Shown piece after piece: positions 31,122-41,866 of a stretch of DNA of 64,000 nucleotides. Position numbers and translations under genes: made by a program. Origin of the DNA: Aculops lycopersici (taxonomy: Eukaryota; Arthropoda; Arachnida; Trombidiformes; Eriophyidae). The DNA is taken from NCBI GenBank assembly GCA_015350385.1, contig WNKI01000001.1, positions 5,153,010-5,217,009 on the forward strand, read 5' to 3'. How positions within the stretch are numbered: the stretch's first letter is position 1; every line of letters starts with the position of its first letter. The notes below the pieces were generated by a model, which did no database searches, was not told the origin of the DNA, and saw nothing but the letters and a program-made list of their open reading frames with translations.

Positions 31122-33017
31122 TCACCCAAACTCGGCCGCGGAAACATTGTGATTGACTGGATAGGAAAAGTATCTGTTGCTTGCTCTCCAATTATCTGGT
31201 TTCTCGTGCAACGCAACGGGACTTGTGGCGACAGTGGAAGCGTTCGTTGTGGTTGCTATTGTTGGGGTTGTTGCTTCAGCATTCAAATGACTCATATACA
31301 ATGGCTGCTGTTGTTGATTGTGATTATGATTGTGACTGTTGTAGAGCTGATGATGCTCAGTGGCCACTTGATACGCCGCTTGATAGGTTTGAGCGGGTTG
31401 GTGGTGCGCTTGAAATCTCTGGTCTAGCGAGACGGCAGCGACGGCAGCGGCCGCCGCCGCCACAGCAACTTGCTGACGCACACTGTGAAGTGGCAACTGA
31501 GCAGCGCCACCGCCAACTTGTTGCTGGTTGTGCTCCAGATGACCATCTCGCTGTTGGCCGGTATAGTGTTGCGATTGCTCGTGGTTGTGGCCGAGGAGTT
31601 GGTTTTGTTGCGTCATTCCCATTTGATTGGCCTCGGATGCGAGGCTCTCGAATTGTTGATAGGTTTGCGCTTGATTTTGCTGAGGGTGGAGTTGGTGGGA
31701 TTGCATTTGTTGGGGCGAGGCTACCTGTTCCGGTGGAGGAATCATGTGATTGGTGGGCTGTTGTTGTTGTGGCAGCGCCACTGTCACTGGGACATTAGCA
31801 CTAATATGTGGCGAGCTGCTACTATCTTGTGTGGCATGATTGAGGTTACCTGCTAATTGCGTATGATCGTGAGCCGCCGCCGCCGCCGCCATCGCTGCGC
31901 CCGATCGAGTTGCTAACACATGATTAGTGGCTAGATGATCGACGGTTTGCGGCGGCGGCGGGTGTGCTGTGGCTTGTTCCGGTTTGAATTGGTTCAGTTC
32001 AACTGGCAAATGGTAGTGGTTGTGGTGGTGTTGTTGTATTTGCTGCTGCTGTTGCCGATGCGCTTGCTGCTGGTGCAGGTAGTAGTTGTGGTTGTGGTTA
32101 TTGTGTTGTTGCTGTTGCTGCTGCTGCTGCTGATGTTGCTGTTGTTGTGGGTGGCTGTGGTGGTGGTGGGCCACTTGGTGCTGGTTGTGGTTGTTGTAGT
32201 TTTGGTTGTAAACTCCCGCCAAGTGGTGGTTGCTGAGATGATGTTGGTGATGGTTTATTTGGTGATGACGTCCACTAAACTGATGGCCATTGTTAGTGTT
32301 GATATAATTTGAATGATTGTTTTGCTGCAATTGCAACTGCTGCTGTTGTTGCTGGTGCAGGTGCTGGTGCTGTTGGTGATGATGATTATGATTATGATGA
32401 TTATTGTGATTGTGATTGTGATTGTGAATCTCGGCGCCCAACTTGGCAGCCGCCTGGCGATGCTTTGCGCTCAACTTGGACGTCTTGCTCACCTGCTTCG
32501 GTGGCTTGGTGTGACGCTTTTGATGCAAGGCCAGGTGATCGGATCGCGCGAAGGACTTGGTGCAGTAGTCGCACTTGAAGGGTCTGTCGCCGGTGTGCTT
32601 TCGCTTGTGTCTCGTTAGCTCATCTGAGCGAGCAAATCGCGAGTCGCAATCGCCAAAATCGCACAGGTACGGCTTCTCACCTGTATGTATTCTCTCGTGG
32701 GCCTTTAGGTGCGAGCTCTTCGTGTAAACCTTGTCGCAACCTGGATATTTGCAATCATGAATTCTCCTTCGCTCCAGTTCCGGATCATTGTGTCGATTTC
32801 TCTTGATTTGGGTCATGGTATTTGGAGTTGCGCTTAATTTTGTAGTTGCCATTTGATTTAAGATAGTTTGCATTTGATGTGATTCGATATATGATAACAC
32901 TTTTATCTCTCTTGAGATTCCACAACTTGTATCTATAGTTTCAATAATCCCAATGTGATTGATCTCAATCTTTCTAACTTGAGTATTCGCCTCGAGGGCA
33001 TTTATTTCATCACTCAA
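31122..33017 (-). CDS. KLF-type three-finger transcription factor with long His/Gln tail
   Basis: Sequence-specific transcription factor of the Kruppel-like family, expected to bind GC/CACCC boxes. The 631-aa protein has three C2H2 fingers at residues 89-169 with the classic KLF linkers and recognition helices KSSHLKAHERIH, RSDELTRHKRKH and RSDHLALHQKRH. The finger sequence is closest to the KLF3/8/12 and KLF5/6/7 groups; I cannot decide between them. Oddly, the fingers are near the N-terminus. Residues 170-631 are low complexity, rich in His, Gln, Asn and Ala. KLFs normally end with the fingers. An in-frame TGA immediately upstream of the ATG and purine-rich DNA (no polypyrimidine tract) argue against an upstream coding exon. 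Flanking gene-poor DNA on both sides fits a developmentally regulated gene. Confidence 0.9.
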   Translation of the reverse strand: MSDEINALEANTQVRKIEINHIGIIETIDTSCGISREIKVLSYIESHQMQTILNQMATTKLSATPNTMTQIKRNRHNDPELERRRIHDCKYPGCDKVYTKSSHLKAHERIHTGEKPYLCDFGDCDSRFARSDELTRHKRKHTGDRPFKCDYCTKSFARSDHLALHQKRHTKPPKQVSKTSKLSAKHRQAAAKLGAEIHNHNHNHNNHHNHNHHHQQHQHLHQQQQQQLQLQQNNHSNYINTNNGHQFSGRHHQINHHQHHLSNHHLAGVYNQNYNNHNQHQVAHHHHSHPQQQQHQQQQQQQQQHNNHNHNYYLHQQQAHRQQQQQIQQHHHNHYHLPVELNQFKPEQATAHPPPPQTVDHLATNHVLATRSGAAMAAAAAAHDHTQLAGNLNHATQDSSSSPHISANVPVTVALPQQQQPTNHMIPPPEQVASPQQMQSHQLHPQQNQAQTYQQFESLASEANQMGMTQQNQLLGHNHEQSQHYTGQQRDGHLEHNQQQVGGGAAQLPLHSVRQQVAVAAAAAAVAAVSLDQRFQAHHQPAQTYQAAYQVATEHHQLYNSHNHNHNQQQQPLYMSHLNAEATTPTIATTTNASTVATSPVALHEKPDNWRASNRYFSYPVNHNVSAAEFG

Positions 33018-33061
33018 ATCAATCTCTCTCTAGACTGCTACCTGTTGACTGAGCCACCGGT

Positions 33062-33103
33062 TCTCTCTCTCTCTCTCTCTCTCTCTGCCTCCTCCTCCTC
33101 CTC
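33062..33103. repeat. (CT)n and (CTC)n tract in KLF 5' region
   Basis: A CT run followed by CTC units, ending about 50-90 bp upstream of the KLF start codon. On the transcribed sense (- strand) it is a GA tract, probably in the 5' UTR or core promoter. Confidence 0.8.
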
Positions 33104-33260
33104 ATTCTCCTCTTAACGAGTAGAACCAAACTGAATCCTTCGTCGTGGAGGGGCAGCCGCGGGATTGTTTGAGTGATGAGTCGACTGCCTGTTGCTTGTT
33201 GGTCACGGGGAAAGAGCTGAGACTTGGAATCAAATGCAAATCTGCAAATAGTTTCACGGC

Positions 33261-33290
33261 TTCCTTCGTCCCTCGCGATGGACGAAGGAA
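33261..33290. repeat. perfect 11-bp hairpin upstream of KLF
   Basis: TTCCTTCGTCC (33261-33271) and GGACGAAGGAA (33280-33290) are exact reverse complements around an 8-nt loop. It lies about 250 bp upstream of the KLF start, so it could be in its 5' UTR. Confidence 0.7.
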
Positions 33291-35070
33291 TCAAATTGGA
33301 TTGGTCAGTTGGTTGGTCTTCGAGTTGGCGCGCAGTCTCTTGTGCGCATGTCTGCGGCATAGCTAATCTCACACAGGTCAGCGGCAACTTGTTGCGCCTC
33401 TCTCGCCAATTGTCTTCCTCCGTTCGCCTGCCTTTTGGCCCCCGATTTTAACGCGCATCGCTCGCTTCCTTTGCGAGGGCAATCGGATCTGTTGCTTGCT
33501 TGGTTCGTCGGCCGACTTGCAAGTTGCAACTGGAAGTTTGCCTGCAGAGACGGCAGCGGCTCAAACGAGCGCTCACAAACTGCTCAGGAAGCTTCATTGC
33601 TAGTTGCTTCATTTGGCACCTTTATAGTTTCAACTCATCCAACTTGATTGCCTATGAAACGCCAGAGTCTAGTGCTCAATGTGAGTTCTCGAGGCTGGAG
33701 TCTTCAAATGGAGGCAACCTGTTGCTTGTTGCACCGGCGGCGGCGGCGGCGGTGGCGAGGGCAACGTTATTAGCGAGCGAGAAAACAAGAGCAAAACTAA
33801 AACTTCCATGTCCACTAATGAACTTCAGACATGCAACTTGAGTTGGCTCACAGTTTCCGCCGCAACTTAGTGCGACCGCCAACACAGTTTTCCCCTCCAA
33901 CTTCTCTTTCCGTTTAGCCAGCCAGTTTGTTAGTCAGTCAGTTGATTGTAGCAGAAATATTATAAGCAGCCGCGTCGATATGGACTAGACTCGTTTAACT
34001 GTCACACAATTAGATGGTTGTGGATCTCACACAAACACTAACTTAAGGCTCGAGACTAATTGAGCTTTTCCTTGTGGCAAGCGCTCTCCGCAGGTGAGGC
34101 AAACATAAGAGTTTACATAACACGGTGAGCATTGAAGATGAGCGACATGAGATCCTGCGGCTAAATTGTGCACAGGTGGCATAATTTTTTGCCTGTATAA
34201 TTTGATCGTTTATACGCGACCCTCTCTATATTATGTAGAAACCAACCAACCAACCAATTTGCTTTACTTTGTTGACTGTCAGGAGATTGACAAAGTTGAC
34301 AATTTGCATTTTCTCTATTAGAGCTCAAAAAGAGATTCAAAAGGACACGCAGGTACACTGGAGGAGAAGTGAGTCAATAGAGCCGTCAATTTTCGTTAGT
34401 GGTGGTGGTGGTGGTTGTAATGGCAGTAAACTAATTGACCAAGTAAGAGAGAGAGGGCGAGAAGTTTGTTTCAGAAAGTCAAGTGAGTCAAATTTCTATT
34501 TGTTTGCTCTTTTTGTTGTAGAGATGTTAATTTTTATTCTTAATTTGTCTAGTTAATGAATACTTTTTTCTTTCTTTTGTCCCTCTAAGAAATTGGTTAG
34601 AATTTGGAGTGAAAAATGCGTTGGTTCTTTCATTTTTGCACCTCCCCCTTTTATTTCCCCACCAGAAAACACCAACTAACTAACCAGCTGACTGCTCATT
34701 TGTTCCAATCCCAATTTTCAGGAACCAGTTTAAAATGAAGCATTTTAGTGAGAAGTGGGCGCCTAGGGGAATTTTTCACCTGGTTTGTTTGTTTGTTCGC
34801 TCTCCCGTTTGCTCACCTGGTTGGCAGTTGTAATGAACCAAAATGCTAGCTTCCGTTCGGCACTCTCTTTCCCTCCCTCTCTCTCTCACTCACTCACTCG
34901 CTCACTCACTCTCACGATTGGCCACCTTTGCCCACAAAACTTCATCCACCAACCATGACAATCCCTACATACCAACCTAAGATTCTCGTGTTGGTGTTGG
35001 TGGTGGTTGTTGTTATAGTGAGTGATTGGTAGTAGCTACTGTCAGGTATTCGTTTCTCACCATTTACCTG

Positions 35071-35124
35071 GTTGTTGTCGTCTTCGTCGTCGTCGTCGTT
35101 GTTGTTGTTGCTGTTGCTGCTGCT
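35071..35124. repeat. GTC/GTT/CTG trinucleotide repeats
   Basis: A compound run of GTC, GTT and CTG units in non-coding DNA. Confidence 0.7.
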
Positions 35125-35331
35125 GGCGGATTCGACAAGTTTTCTATCGATGATTAAAATTTATCAATGGCAACCAATGCTGCTCGCCACGCTTGTCAAC
35201 AAACACTGACAGTCGATGATTGCTACATGGCTAGCTGAGGCGGCTTGCTGACTCGATGGTGAGACTGGTGGCGGTGGTGGTGGTGGTGGTGCCTTCATTG
35301 GGTTGACTTGTAAGTCAAATTAATAGTATCT

Positions 35332-35826
35332 TTACTGGGGGCTAGAGGTGATCTGGTATCTGTTTGCTGGCATACAGCTGGTGACCAAGGTGCTGACTAG
35401 CTTGCTTTGAGCATTGGCCATGTTGCTCATGAAGGTGGTTCCCTCGCGGGCGCCGCCAGTGAGGACGCTTATTCTCATGGTCTTAAGCATGATTGAGAAA
35501 TAGGTTGAGCTCATGCGCGACATTGATTGCATAATCTTTTGTGGCTCAATTCCCTGGCTCAAGTCCAAGAGTCCAGTCATTTCGCGAATCATTGAGTTGA
35601 TGTCCCCTTGGAGCTCGGTGGTGTCCAATGCCTGATTAGTGCGCTGTTGCATCTGTTGCGAGAAGGTGCTCAGTCCTTGGTCGACCTCTCTTTGCCATTG
35701 CTGGATAGAGGTTTGTATGTTTGCGGCACAAGTTTGTGCATCGAACAAAACTTGCCCTTGAGAAAGGGCCACGATGCCAGCAAAAACGGCCACGGCGAGA
35801 ATCATCTTGTTTTGTGGTGAGGACAT
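35332..35826 (-). CDS. small secreted alpha-helical protein, unknown function
   Basis: I do not recognise this protein. It has 164 aa. Residues 1-24 form a good signal peptide, with a hydrophobic core MILAVAVFAGIVALSQG and likely cleavage before QVLFD. M8 is an alternative start that shortens the n-region. The mature part (about 140 aa) is Gln-, Ser- and Met-rich and predicted helical, with two cysteines (TCAANI and TSCMPA) near its two ends that could form a disulphide. It has no repeats and no transmembrane segment after the signal. A TATA box lies 212 bp upstream of the start, which fits a strongly or tissue-specifically expressed gene. It could be a cuticle, salivary or allergen-like secreted protein, but nothing proves this. 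Confidence 0.75.
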   Translation of the reverse strand: MSSPQNKMILAVAVFAGIVALSQGQVLFDAQTCAANIQTSIQQWQREVDQGLSTFSQQMQQRTNQALDTTELQGDINSMIREMTGLLDLSQGIEPQKIMQSMSRMSSTYFSIMLKTMRISVLTGGAREGTTFMSNMANAQSKLVSTLVTSCMPANRYQITSSPQ

Positions 35827-36200
35827 TTTGTAGCTAATTAGTGTTTTGCGTGCGTTTAATTAAAATATTGATTGGCTAGTCTATTTGGATGCTGGTGAAT
35901 TGATTTGTGCCTTTTTGTCTAATTGGTGCAGGTGAGTTGTTTCTCCTAATTGTTGGCAGGGTTGCTTTGTTTGTTTGTTGATTGATTGGTTGGTTGGTGA
36001 GAAGTGATTGATGGTTTTGAGTGGCAATTTCTCGCGCTTATATACCCTCAAAGGACAATAAAATTTACCCACAAATTGAGTGGCGAAAGTCAAATTGAGG
36101 TCACACCTGCGCAACCAAGCTAGCCGCAAGCGGCCACAGCAACCCCATCATGCTGCGCATTTGTCGCAGGCTCCAATTTGGCCATCTACAATTTGGCCAC
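35827..36200. other. 5' region of the secreted-protein gene
   Basis: It carries the leader and TATA-containing promoter of the gene at 35332-35826. The leader contains repeated GTTTGTTTGTTGATTGATTGG-like T/G-rich DNA. No other gene is seen. Confidence 0.5.
36038..36044 (-). promoter_or_regulatory. TATA box of the secreted-protein gene
   Basis: TATATAA on the - strand, preceded by GGG and followed by GCGCGAG. It lies 212 bp upstream of the start codon, which implies a leader of roughly 180 nt, or one with a short intron. Confidence 0.55.
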
Positions 36201-37980
36201 CAGAAAGTGCAAACTCATGGAATCGTTTGAAACGAAGAGGTTAAAAGTGAAAGTCATCTCATCTCTCCCTGTCCATCCATTTGGTCCCTTTGATCCAATC
36301 AACTTCAGCTCTAGACTCGTATCGAGAGTTCAAACACATGGAAAGTATCGAGTTCACTGTTCGTCGTCTAGCGCTAGACTTTTTCAGATATTCAACTTGG
36401 CTATTAGAAATGGTGTGTGAGAACGCAAACGACACATCAACTAATTCCACAATATCGCTTCTATTCTCCTCTTGATTTACTTTGGTTCAGTTCGCCAACC
36501 ACAAACAAAGCTACCCAATTGGTTGGGCAAATTCTAGTGAGCAAACACACATTGAGTTGCGGTCAAACTAAATAGGAATGAGCAAACATGAACTCGATTG
36601 GAATGAGCATACACAAACACTTGTTGCTTGGCACTTCGTGGCTTCGTGGCTCCGCGACCATGAGCAAGAGATTTTCAAACCATCATGGCCAATCATCAGC
36701 GCCAATCTGCCGACTTAAGCGGTTTAGTTGGCGGAATAAATAATTCTAGCAACATGTCTAGGGCAAATTTGACCAGACTTGATGGCGCCGTGATCGTCAC
36801 AATGGTGGTCATCGTGGTCTTTGTCGTTTCGTTGTACTCGTCGCTCGTCTCATCGTCTTCGTGACAAAAGTGTTCGCCGGAAACCAAGACAAATTACAAG
36901 TTAGCTTGTGATCAAAAATCAAATCGGATCTACGCCCATTAGCAATGATCAGAGACGGGGATAAAGCTAATTAATGCGCCAAAAGGGGGCGAGTTGTTGC
37001 GCCGCTCTTAGTCTTTTGCCCAGCGGTATGCGAGTGTGATCGTTGGTGGCATGAAAGAATGAGCACCGACGTCTCATTATCGCGCCAACCACTTGTTGGA
37101 GAAGCTTTAATATTTTCAACAATTCCCCTGATTAGCTTGTCGTGATTTGGAGCAATTCATTGGTTCATTCATAAATTCCAGCTCATTCACACCAATGCGG
37201 CCAATCCAAAGTTTGCCACACATCTAGTCACGATTCCAAGTCGAATCAACAAGTAGCCGCCTCTAAGAGATGGCCTGAGTTGTTAGCTAGTTCAAATGGA
37301 AGCGTAAGAGTCGTGACCGATGCGAGAAATGCGCGAGGGTGCGGAAGTGCCGCCGCCGTGGCGGCGCTCGCCCTAAAGCTCATAGCCACACAAGAACGAC
37401 GGAATAATGGCTACCTGTTGCTTGCCGGAAATTATAATAGAGTTGGAATAGAGAATTGCAAAGATTTGATTCCGATAGAATGAACCGAGAATCTTCACAA
37501 TTTTTAACTCCATTGTAACTATGAGCATTAGGATGAGCTTAGCTAAGCTGGCCAAAGGGGCCGACAGCTAATCGCATTAAACTAGCGCCGAGTTGACTGG
37601 CACTTTCGGCGTTGAGTCGCTGGAATAGCAACAGGTATTCATTGAAAAATTTGTCAATCATTCGGAATGCTCTCTAGTCTGTTCCATTTCCGGCGACAGG
37701 GAGTCAAACCAATATTGATTTTGATGGATGATGAGAGAGGAGTTTATCTTTTTCTCTTGGAATCCAAATACAGTGGCGCTGACTTTGGAAAACAACAATT
37801 TGACAGCTCATTTTGAAAACGAATGCCACCTTTTGAAAACTCGGCTACAGGGGAGCTCAAATTGAAACAAAGAGACTCGTTGAAGCGGCTACTGGGGAGT
37901 CAACTGGCCAACGTATCCCTTTGATTGAGTCCTCGAGTGCCGCCGACATCTTTGGCCCAAGTGATGATAATATTTGCCGC

Positions 37981-38031
37981 CATCACTATCATAGTCAGTA
38001 TCATCATCACTATCATAGTCATCATCATCAT
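37981..38031. repeat. degenerate ATC repeat
   Basis: Repeated ATCATC, TATCAT and CATAGTC units in non-coding DNA. Confidence 0.7.
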
Positions 38032-38887
38032 TGACCACAAGCTTTGGCTTCAGTGCACAAGTCGTTGGTAGAATGAGTTAATCCGGCTAAATATGCGCGC
38101 GTCTGAGATCATCAGCATCCTTGGGTCAAAAGCGAGTACAGCATTGGCGACTTGCTGATTCGGATAGCTACTGGTCGAGCGACTCACTGGCTGACTGACT
38201 GACTTGAAAATCAAACACCAGAATTTGATAGCAGAATATGATGAGCATGTGAGGAGAGATTTTTGCAGAGGGTAAAAGTTTCCAGAAAATTCCCTCAAAG
38301 TTTGAGTTTTTCCCATAGACCAAACGATCGGGGCCACGGCTACCACTACCGCTACGCCACTAAATAGAAGGAAAGCGAAGGCAAACTATGACAGGTTAGC
38401 CAACGAAACTAGGGGAGGCACACGTTATTTCGTGTGCAAGATTTTGCCTAGCTACAGCTTTTGTAGCTTGTGTAGCGTTCAACCTTTTCCTGCTCGCTTG
38501 CTCGCTCGCACTGTTGAGACTCTAACTGCGCGAGTCGACACAAGCGCAAGGTGTGCATCCGATTTGTGAGCGACACCAGCGCAACCTGTTGACTGTCGCT
38601 CAATGGATGCCACTCGCAAGTTACGTTGAGCTGCTTTATGTTGGACACGAGAAGCGAACAGATCCACCTGTTTATTGGTAGGGCTTGAGTTTACTCTCTA
38701 TCGCAGGTACACAATGGCAAGCTTGCGCACATTCAATATTGACAGGATCGCTGAATCTCAGCTTCAGGTGGCTAGATTTGTTGTAAGCTTCCTTCTTATA
38801 AGTCAAGTGTGCGAAAAAGAGCAAGAAGTGGAGACTAGCGCGCAAAACACCTCACTTGAGCTAATGATTTTAATGCAACTCGCACCA

Positions 38888-38926
38888 ACGACGACGACGA
38901 CGACGTCGTCTTCGTCGTCGTCGTCA
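38888..38926. repeat. facing (ACG)n and (TCG)n runs
   Basis: A run of ACG units passes directly into TCG units, so the two halves are nearly reverse complementary and can fold back. Confidence 0.7.
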
Positions 38927-39880
38927 TCACTGGTGTTTAATTTGGTGGTGTACACATGGACGAGCCTCTCATCGTCGTCGTTGGCTAGCTTGCTTACTAG
39001 CTAGCTGATAACCCGCACTATTCCGTTATGTTCAGCAGCTCAAAAATCGTGCTCCCTCGACAATCCAACTCGAACCACCAGGAGACAGGTAACTCAGGTC
39101 GCTTTCCATCTACGTGTTCGGGGTGGCAAGAGTGCAAGGTGCGAGGCACAAGCAACAGGCAGTTTGTGGCTGACTTAAACAAGCGCGAATGTTATTTGGC
39201 CAAGAGGGCGCTCGCAACAGACAGGAAGCTAGTTGAGCTGTCGACTTGGAGGGCTCCACGTTTGCTCTGGTTCAAGGCATTCACACTACACGGCGAGGCT
39301 GGCAACTCGATCGACAACCTGGAAGTCAACTTTTGCTTTGTGTGGGTTCAAGTTCGCCGAAGGTTCGAGAACTCGTGGCAATTATCTCAGAGAACTTGCT
39401 TGGGAAAACAAGCGAGAGTTAGAACAGACGCACAATTGAATATCAGTGCTTTGAGTTGGAAATGATTTGTGTAAAAATAGCCTCTCGCTTGTCGACTCCA
39501 CCCAGCGACAATAGCTTGACTGTAACGGTAACCAACAATGAGACCAACACGACGTCGACTGTTATATGAAAATGCAAACAAACCACTTGTTCCGTTCCGC
39601 ATACTAACCACCGTCTGGCGCGCTAAGCTTGCGCGCACCCTGCCAAGACCACAAAACAGCACCACACGCTGATACAGTAGGAGAGAAAATTAAATAAGCA
39701 CAAGTTGCCAACGAAACGATTGAGTGCTAGCGGTTGTGCAGCTACCATTCTCAACAAGATCTCGCCTCTACCATGATTACTATTGCCATTACTATTTGTG
39801 TGTCCCACTACCACTGTGCATAGCTCTATTTAGCCTCCTCCACTCATTCCTTTCCAACAACACCAATTTCCTACCTGCCG

Positions 39881-39902
39881 TCTCTCTCTCTCTCTCTCTC
39901 TA
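39881..39902. repeat. (CT)n microsatellite
   Basis: Pure CT dinucleotide run in non-coding DNA. Confidence 0.85.
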
Positions 39903-40274
39903 TCCAATTCTCGTGTCAAGTCAGCACCAGGTGCGCGCTCGGTAAGTTACCAACTGCCTTGCTCACGCGCGCGCTGGTGGTGGTTAAAAGGGTAATGTGC
40001 GATTTGCCCGCGCACCTTTTTGCCAAGCTAGCTAACAAGTGAGCGGCAAAGCTAGCCAGGACTGGTGCAACAAAAACGGAATGGGAGCAGCCGTTTGCGC
40101 TTGTAGCAGGAGTGCAAATTTCTATGCACTTGCTTAGGGAATTGCTTCAATGAGTGCGCGTACAAAATACACGCTTCAGCAGCAGCAACACACGCACACA
40201 GAGAATCGTCATCAGCGAGTCAACGGTAACATTCGCACTCGCTAGTAGCAGAGACAATACTAGCAATACCACCA

Positions 40275-40302
40275 CTAACAATAACAACAACAACAACAAC
40301 AA
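40275..40302. repeat. (ACA)n microsatellite
   Basis: An ACA trinucleotide run followed by ATA units in non-coding DNA. Confidence 0.8.
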
Positions 40303-40873
40303 TATAACAAATAATAATAAAAACAGAAACGCACCATCTTATTGCTGTTGGGTTGCGGTTGTTACAGTCTATGTATTTCCTACTCAATAAATCAAAGGGT
40401 CTTGCAAAGCTCTGAGCAATGGGAAGAGTCTTGCTGAGAAATTTTGTCTCATTCTTACAGTGCGCCCTAGATGTTTTAGTCTGAGAAGAAAGAGCTCCGT
40501 TCAGCAACGAGAAGTGAGGAGGAGGAAGAGGGAGAGGTAAAATATATCTCACTTCCATATTATAATCATCACATATCTATCAATCTCTTTACCATGAATC
40601 CTTCCTCTACGATCATTATAACATTGGCGCCAGCTAACCTCACAATATAATGTGTATTTTAATCACAACAATAATAGATCGCCACTTCGAGCAAATCAAT
40701 ACTGATAACCATAAACATTTACAACAATAATCAAATTGACCTCGAGACAAGATCAACAACATTGGTTTTTAAACGTCAACAAGAGAATCACAGTACAAAG
40801 ATAACCGCTCAATATAAAAACAACATCAAGGCTTCTAGGTGTTCATTCTTCAATTTTTCTACACCTCGCCATA

Positions 40874-41581
40874 ATGTCCTCTTCAACCTCAAAACTACAA
40901 CCGTCCGCAACGGCCCTCAGAACGCTCATGTTGGAATTCAAAAGTCTCCAGGAGGAACCAGTCGAGGGGTTTAGGGTCAAGATTGCAAATGAAGATAACT
41001 TATTTGAGTGGGAGGTGGCCCTATTTGGGCCGCCTACAACCCTTTACGAGGGAGGCTACTTCAAGGCAGGTATGAAATTTCCGCCTGATTATCCCTATTC
41101 ACCACCGAGCGTCAAGTTTCTAACCAAAGTTTGGCATCCGAATGTTTATGAGAACGGGGATCTGTGTATATCAATATTACATCCACCCATCGACGATCCA
41201 CAGAGTGGCGAGCTGCCCTGCGAAAGATGGAATCCAACGCAAAATGTTAGAACTGTATTATTGAGTGTGATATCACTATTAAACGAGCCAAATACTTATT
41301 CGCCAGCAAATGTTGATGCCTCTGTCATGTATAGAAAATGGAGGGAATCTTGTGGTAGGGATACGGAATATGAAGCAATCATTAGGAGACAGGTTGCCGC
41401 TAGCCGAGCTGAGGCGGACAAGGACAACGTGGTTGTGCCCACAACCTTGGAGGAGTATTGTATTCAACATAAGGCGAAAGCCCACGAATTAGATGATATC
41501 AATGGTTTTTACGATGACGATTTAGGTTATGATATGGATAATGAGGATGATGATTATGACGACGACGACGAAGACATCTGA
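40874..41581 (+). CDS. UBE2R: ubiquitin-conjugating enzyme E2 R (CDC34-like)
   Basis: E2 that works with SCF/cullin-RING ligases to build Lys48-linked chains. The 235-aa protein matches human CDC34 (236 aa). The UBC fold covers about residues 10-180, with catalytic C98 in NGDLCISILHPP. The acidic loop insert DDPQSGELPCERWNP follows, which is diagnostic of the R class. The C-terminal tail is strongly acidic (GFYDDDLGYDMDNEDDD and onward), as needed for cullin binding. It is a single exon, with AATAAA about 106 bp downstream. Confidence 0.97.
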   Translation: MSSSTSKLQPSATALRTLMLEFKSLQEEPVEGFRVKIANEDNLFEWEVALFGPPTTLYEGGYFKAGMKFPPDYPYSPPSVKFLTKVWHPNVYENGDLCISILHPPIDDPQSGELPCERWNPTQNVRTVLLSVISLLNEPNTYSPANVDASVMYRKWRESCGRDTEYEAIIRRQVAASRAEADKDNVVVPTTLEEYCIQHKAKAHELDDINGFYDDDLGYDMDNEDDDYDDDDEDI

Positions 41582-41686
41582 TGATGTTAATATGATTTTA
41601 GAAGAGGGAGGAAATGGAGCAAACTGGTCATCATATCGATTGAGCATAAGTGACATAAAGACTTTCATTTAGGTTTAGGAAAATAC

Positions 41687-41692
41687 AATAAA
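41687..41692 (+). terminator. poly(A) signal of UBE2R
   Basis: AATAAA about 106 bp downstream of the UBE2R stop codon. Confidence 0.6.
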
Positions 41693-41799
41693 GTTGACCG
41701 ACTTGAGGTCAAGAGACGAGTTACAAGTGTTTATCCAAATGGAACTAGAGTTGGTACCAGAAATTATATATAGCAAGTGTATTGAGATTGATTCCACCT

Positions 41800-41866
41800 C
41801 GTCGCGGTTGCCGACCACGAAGAAGTTGGTAGATCAAACCGTCTAATTGGCTACCGGATATTATCA
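41800..41866 (+). pseudogene. fragment of PLC-beta C2 region
   Basis: It matches the PLC-beta C2 segment encoded around 12690-12760, in opposite orientation. It reads EEVGRSNRLIGYRIL in one frame, like the PLC-beta protein. About 35 of 40 bases match in the best part. A 1-nt deletion just upstream breaks the frame, and nothing similar follows on the 3' side. It is therefore a dead exon fragment about 29 kb from the intact gene, or a copy of a paralogue elsewhere. Confidence 0.8.

Larger units (their letters stand above)
33018..35331. other. non-coding DNA upstream of KLF
   Basis: No supported gene. It probably includes the KLF promoter and 5' UTR. A (CT)n and CTC tract lies at 33062-33103 right beside the start codon. 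It also has an 11-bp hairpin at 33261-33290, a GGC run near 33740, GTC/GTT repeats at 35071-35124 and a GGT run at 35266-35290. Confidence 0.55.
36201..40873. other. gene-poor region between the secreted-protein gene and UBE2R
   Basis: No supported gene. It contains ATC repeats at 37981-38031, an (ACG)n run facing a (TCG)n run at 38888-38926, a (CT)n run at 39881-39902, an ACA-rich run at 40275-40302 and several GCTAGC words. The last 250 bp are AT-rich and should hold the UBE2R promoter. Confidence 0.5.

Noticed and set aside
33018..33120. A possible upstream coding exon spliced to the KLF start
   Set aside because: The DNA on the KLF strand is purine-rich (GA tract) with no polypyrimidine tract, and a TGA lies directly before the ATG in frame.
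35038..35048. An 11-nt match (ACTGTCAGGTA) to the middle of the conserved microRNA miR-8/200
   Set aside because: The seed part and the 3' part do not match and no pairing arm is visible nearby.
15131..40873. Transposable elements or CRISPR-like arrays in the gene-poor region
   Set aside because: I found no transposase or reverse-transcriptase coding, no long terminal or target-site repeats, and no regularly spaced repeats; only microsatellites and short palindromes are visible.
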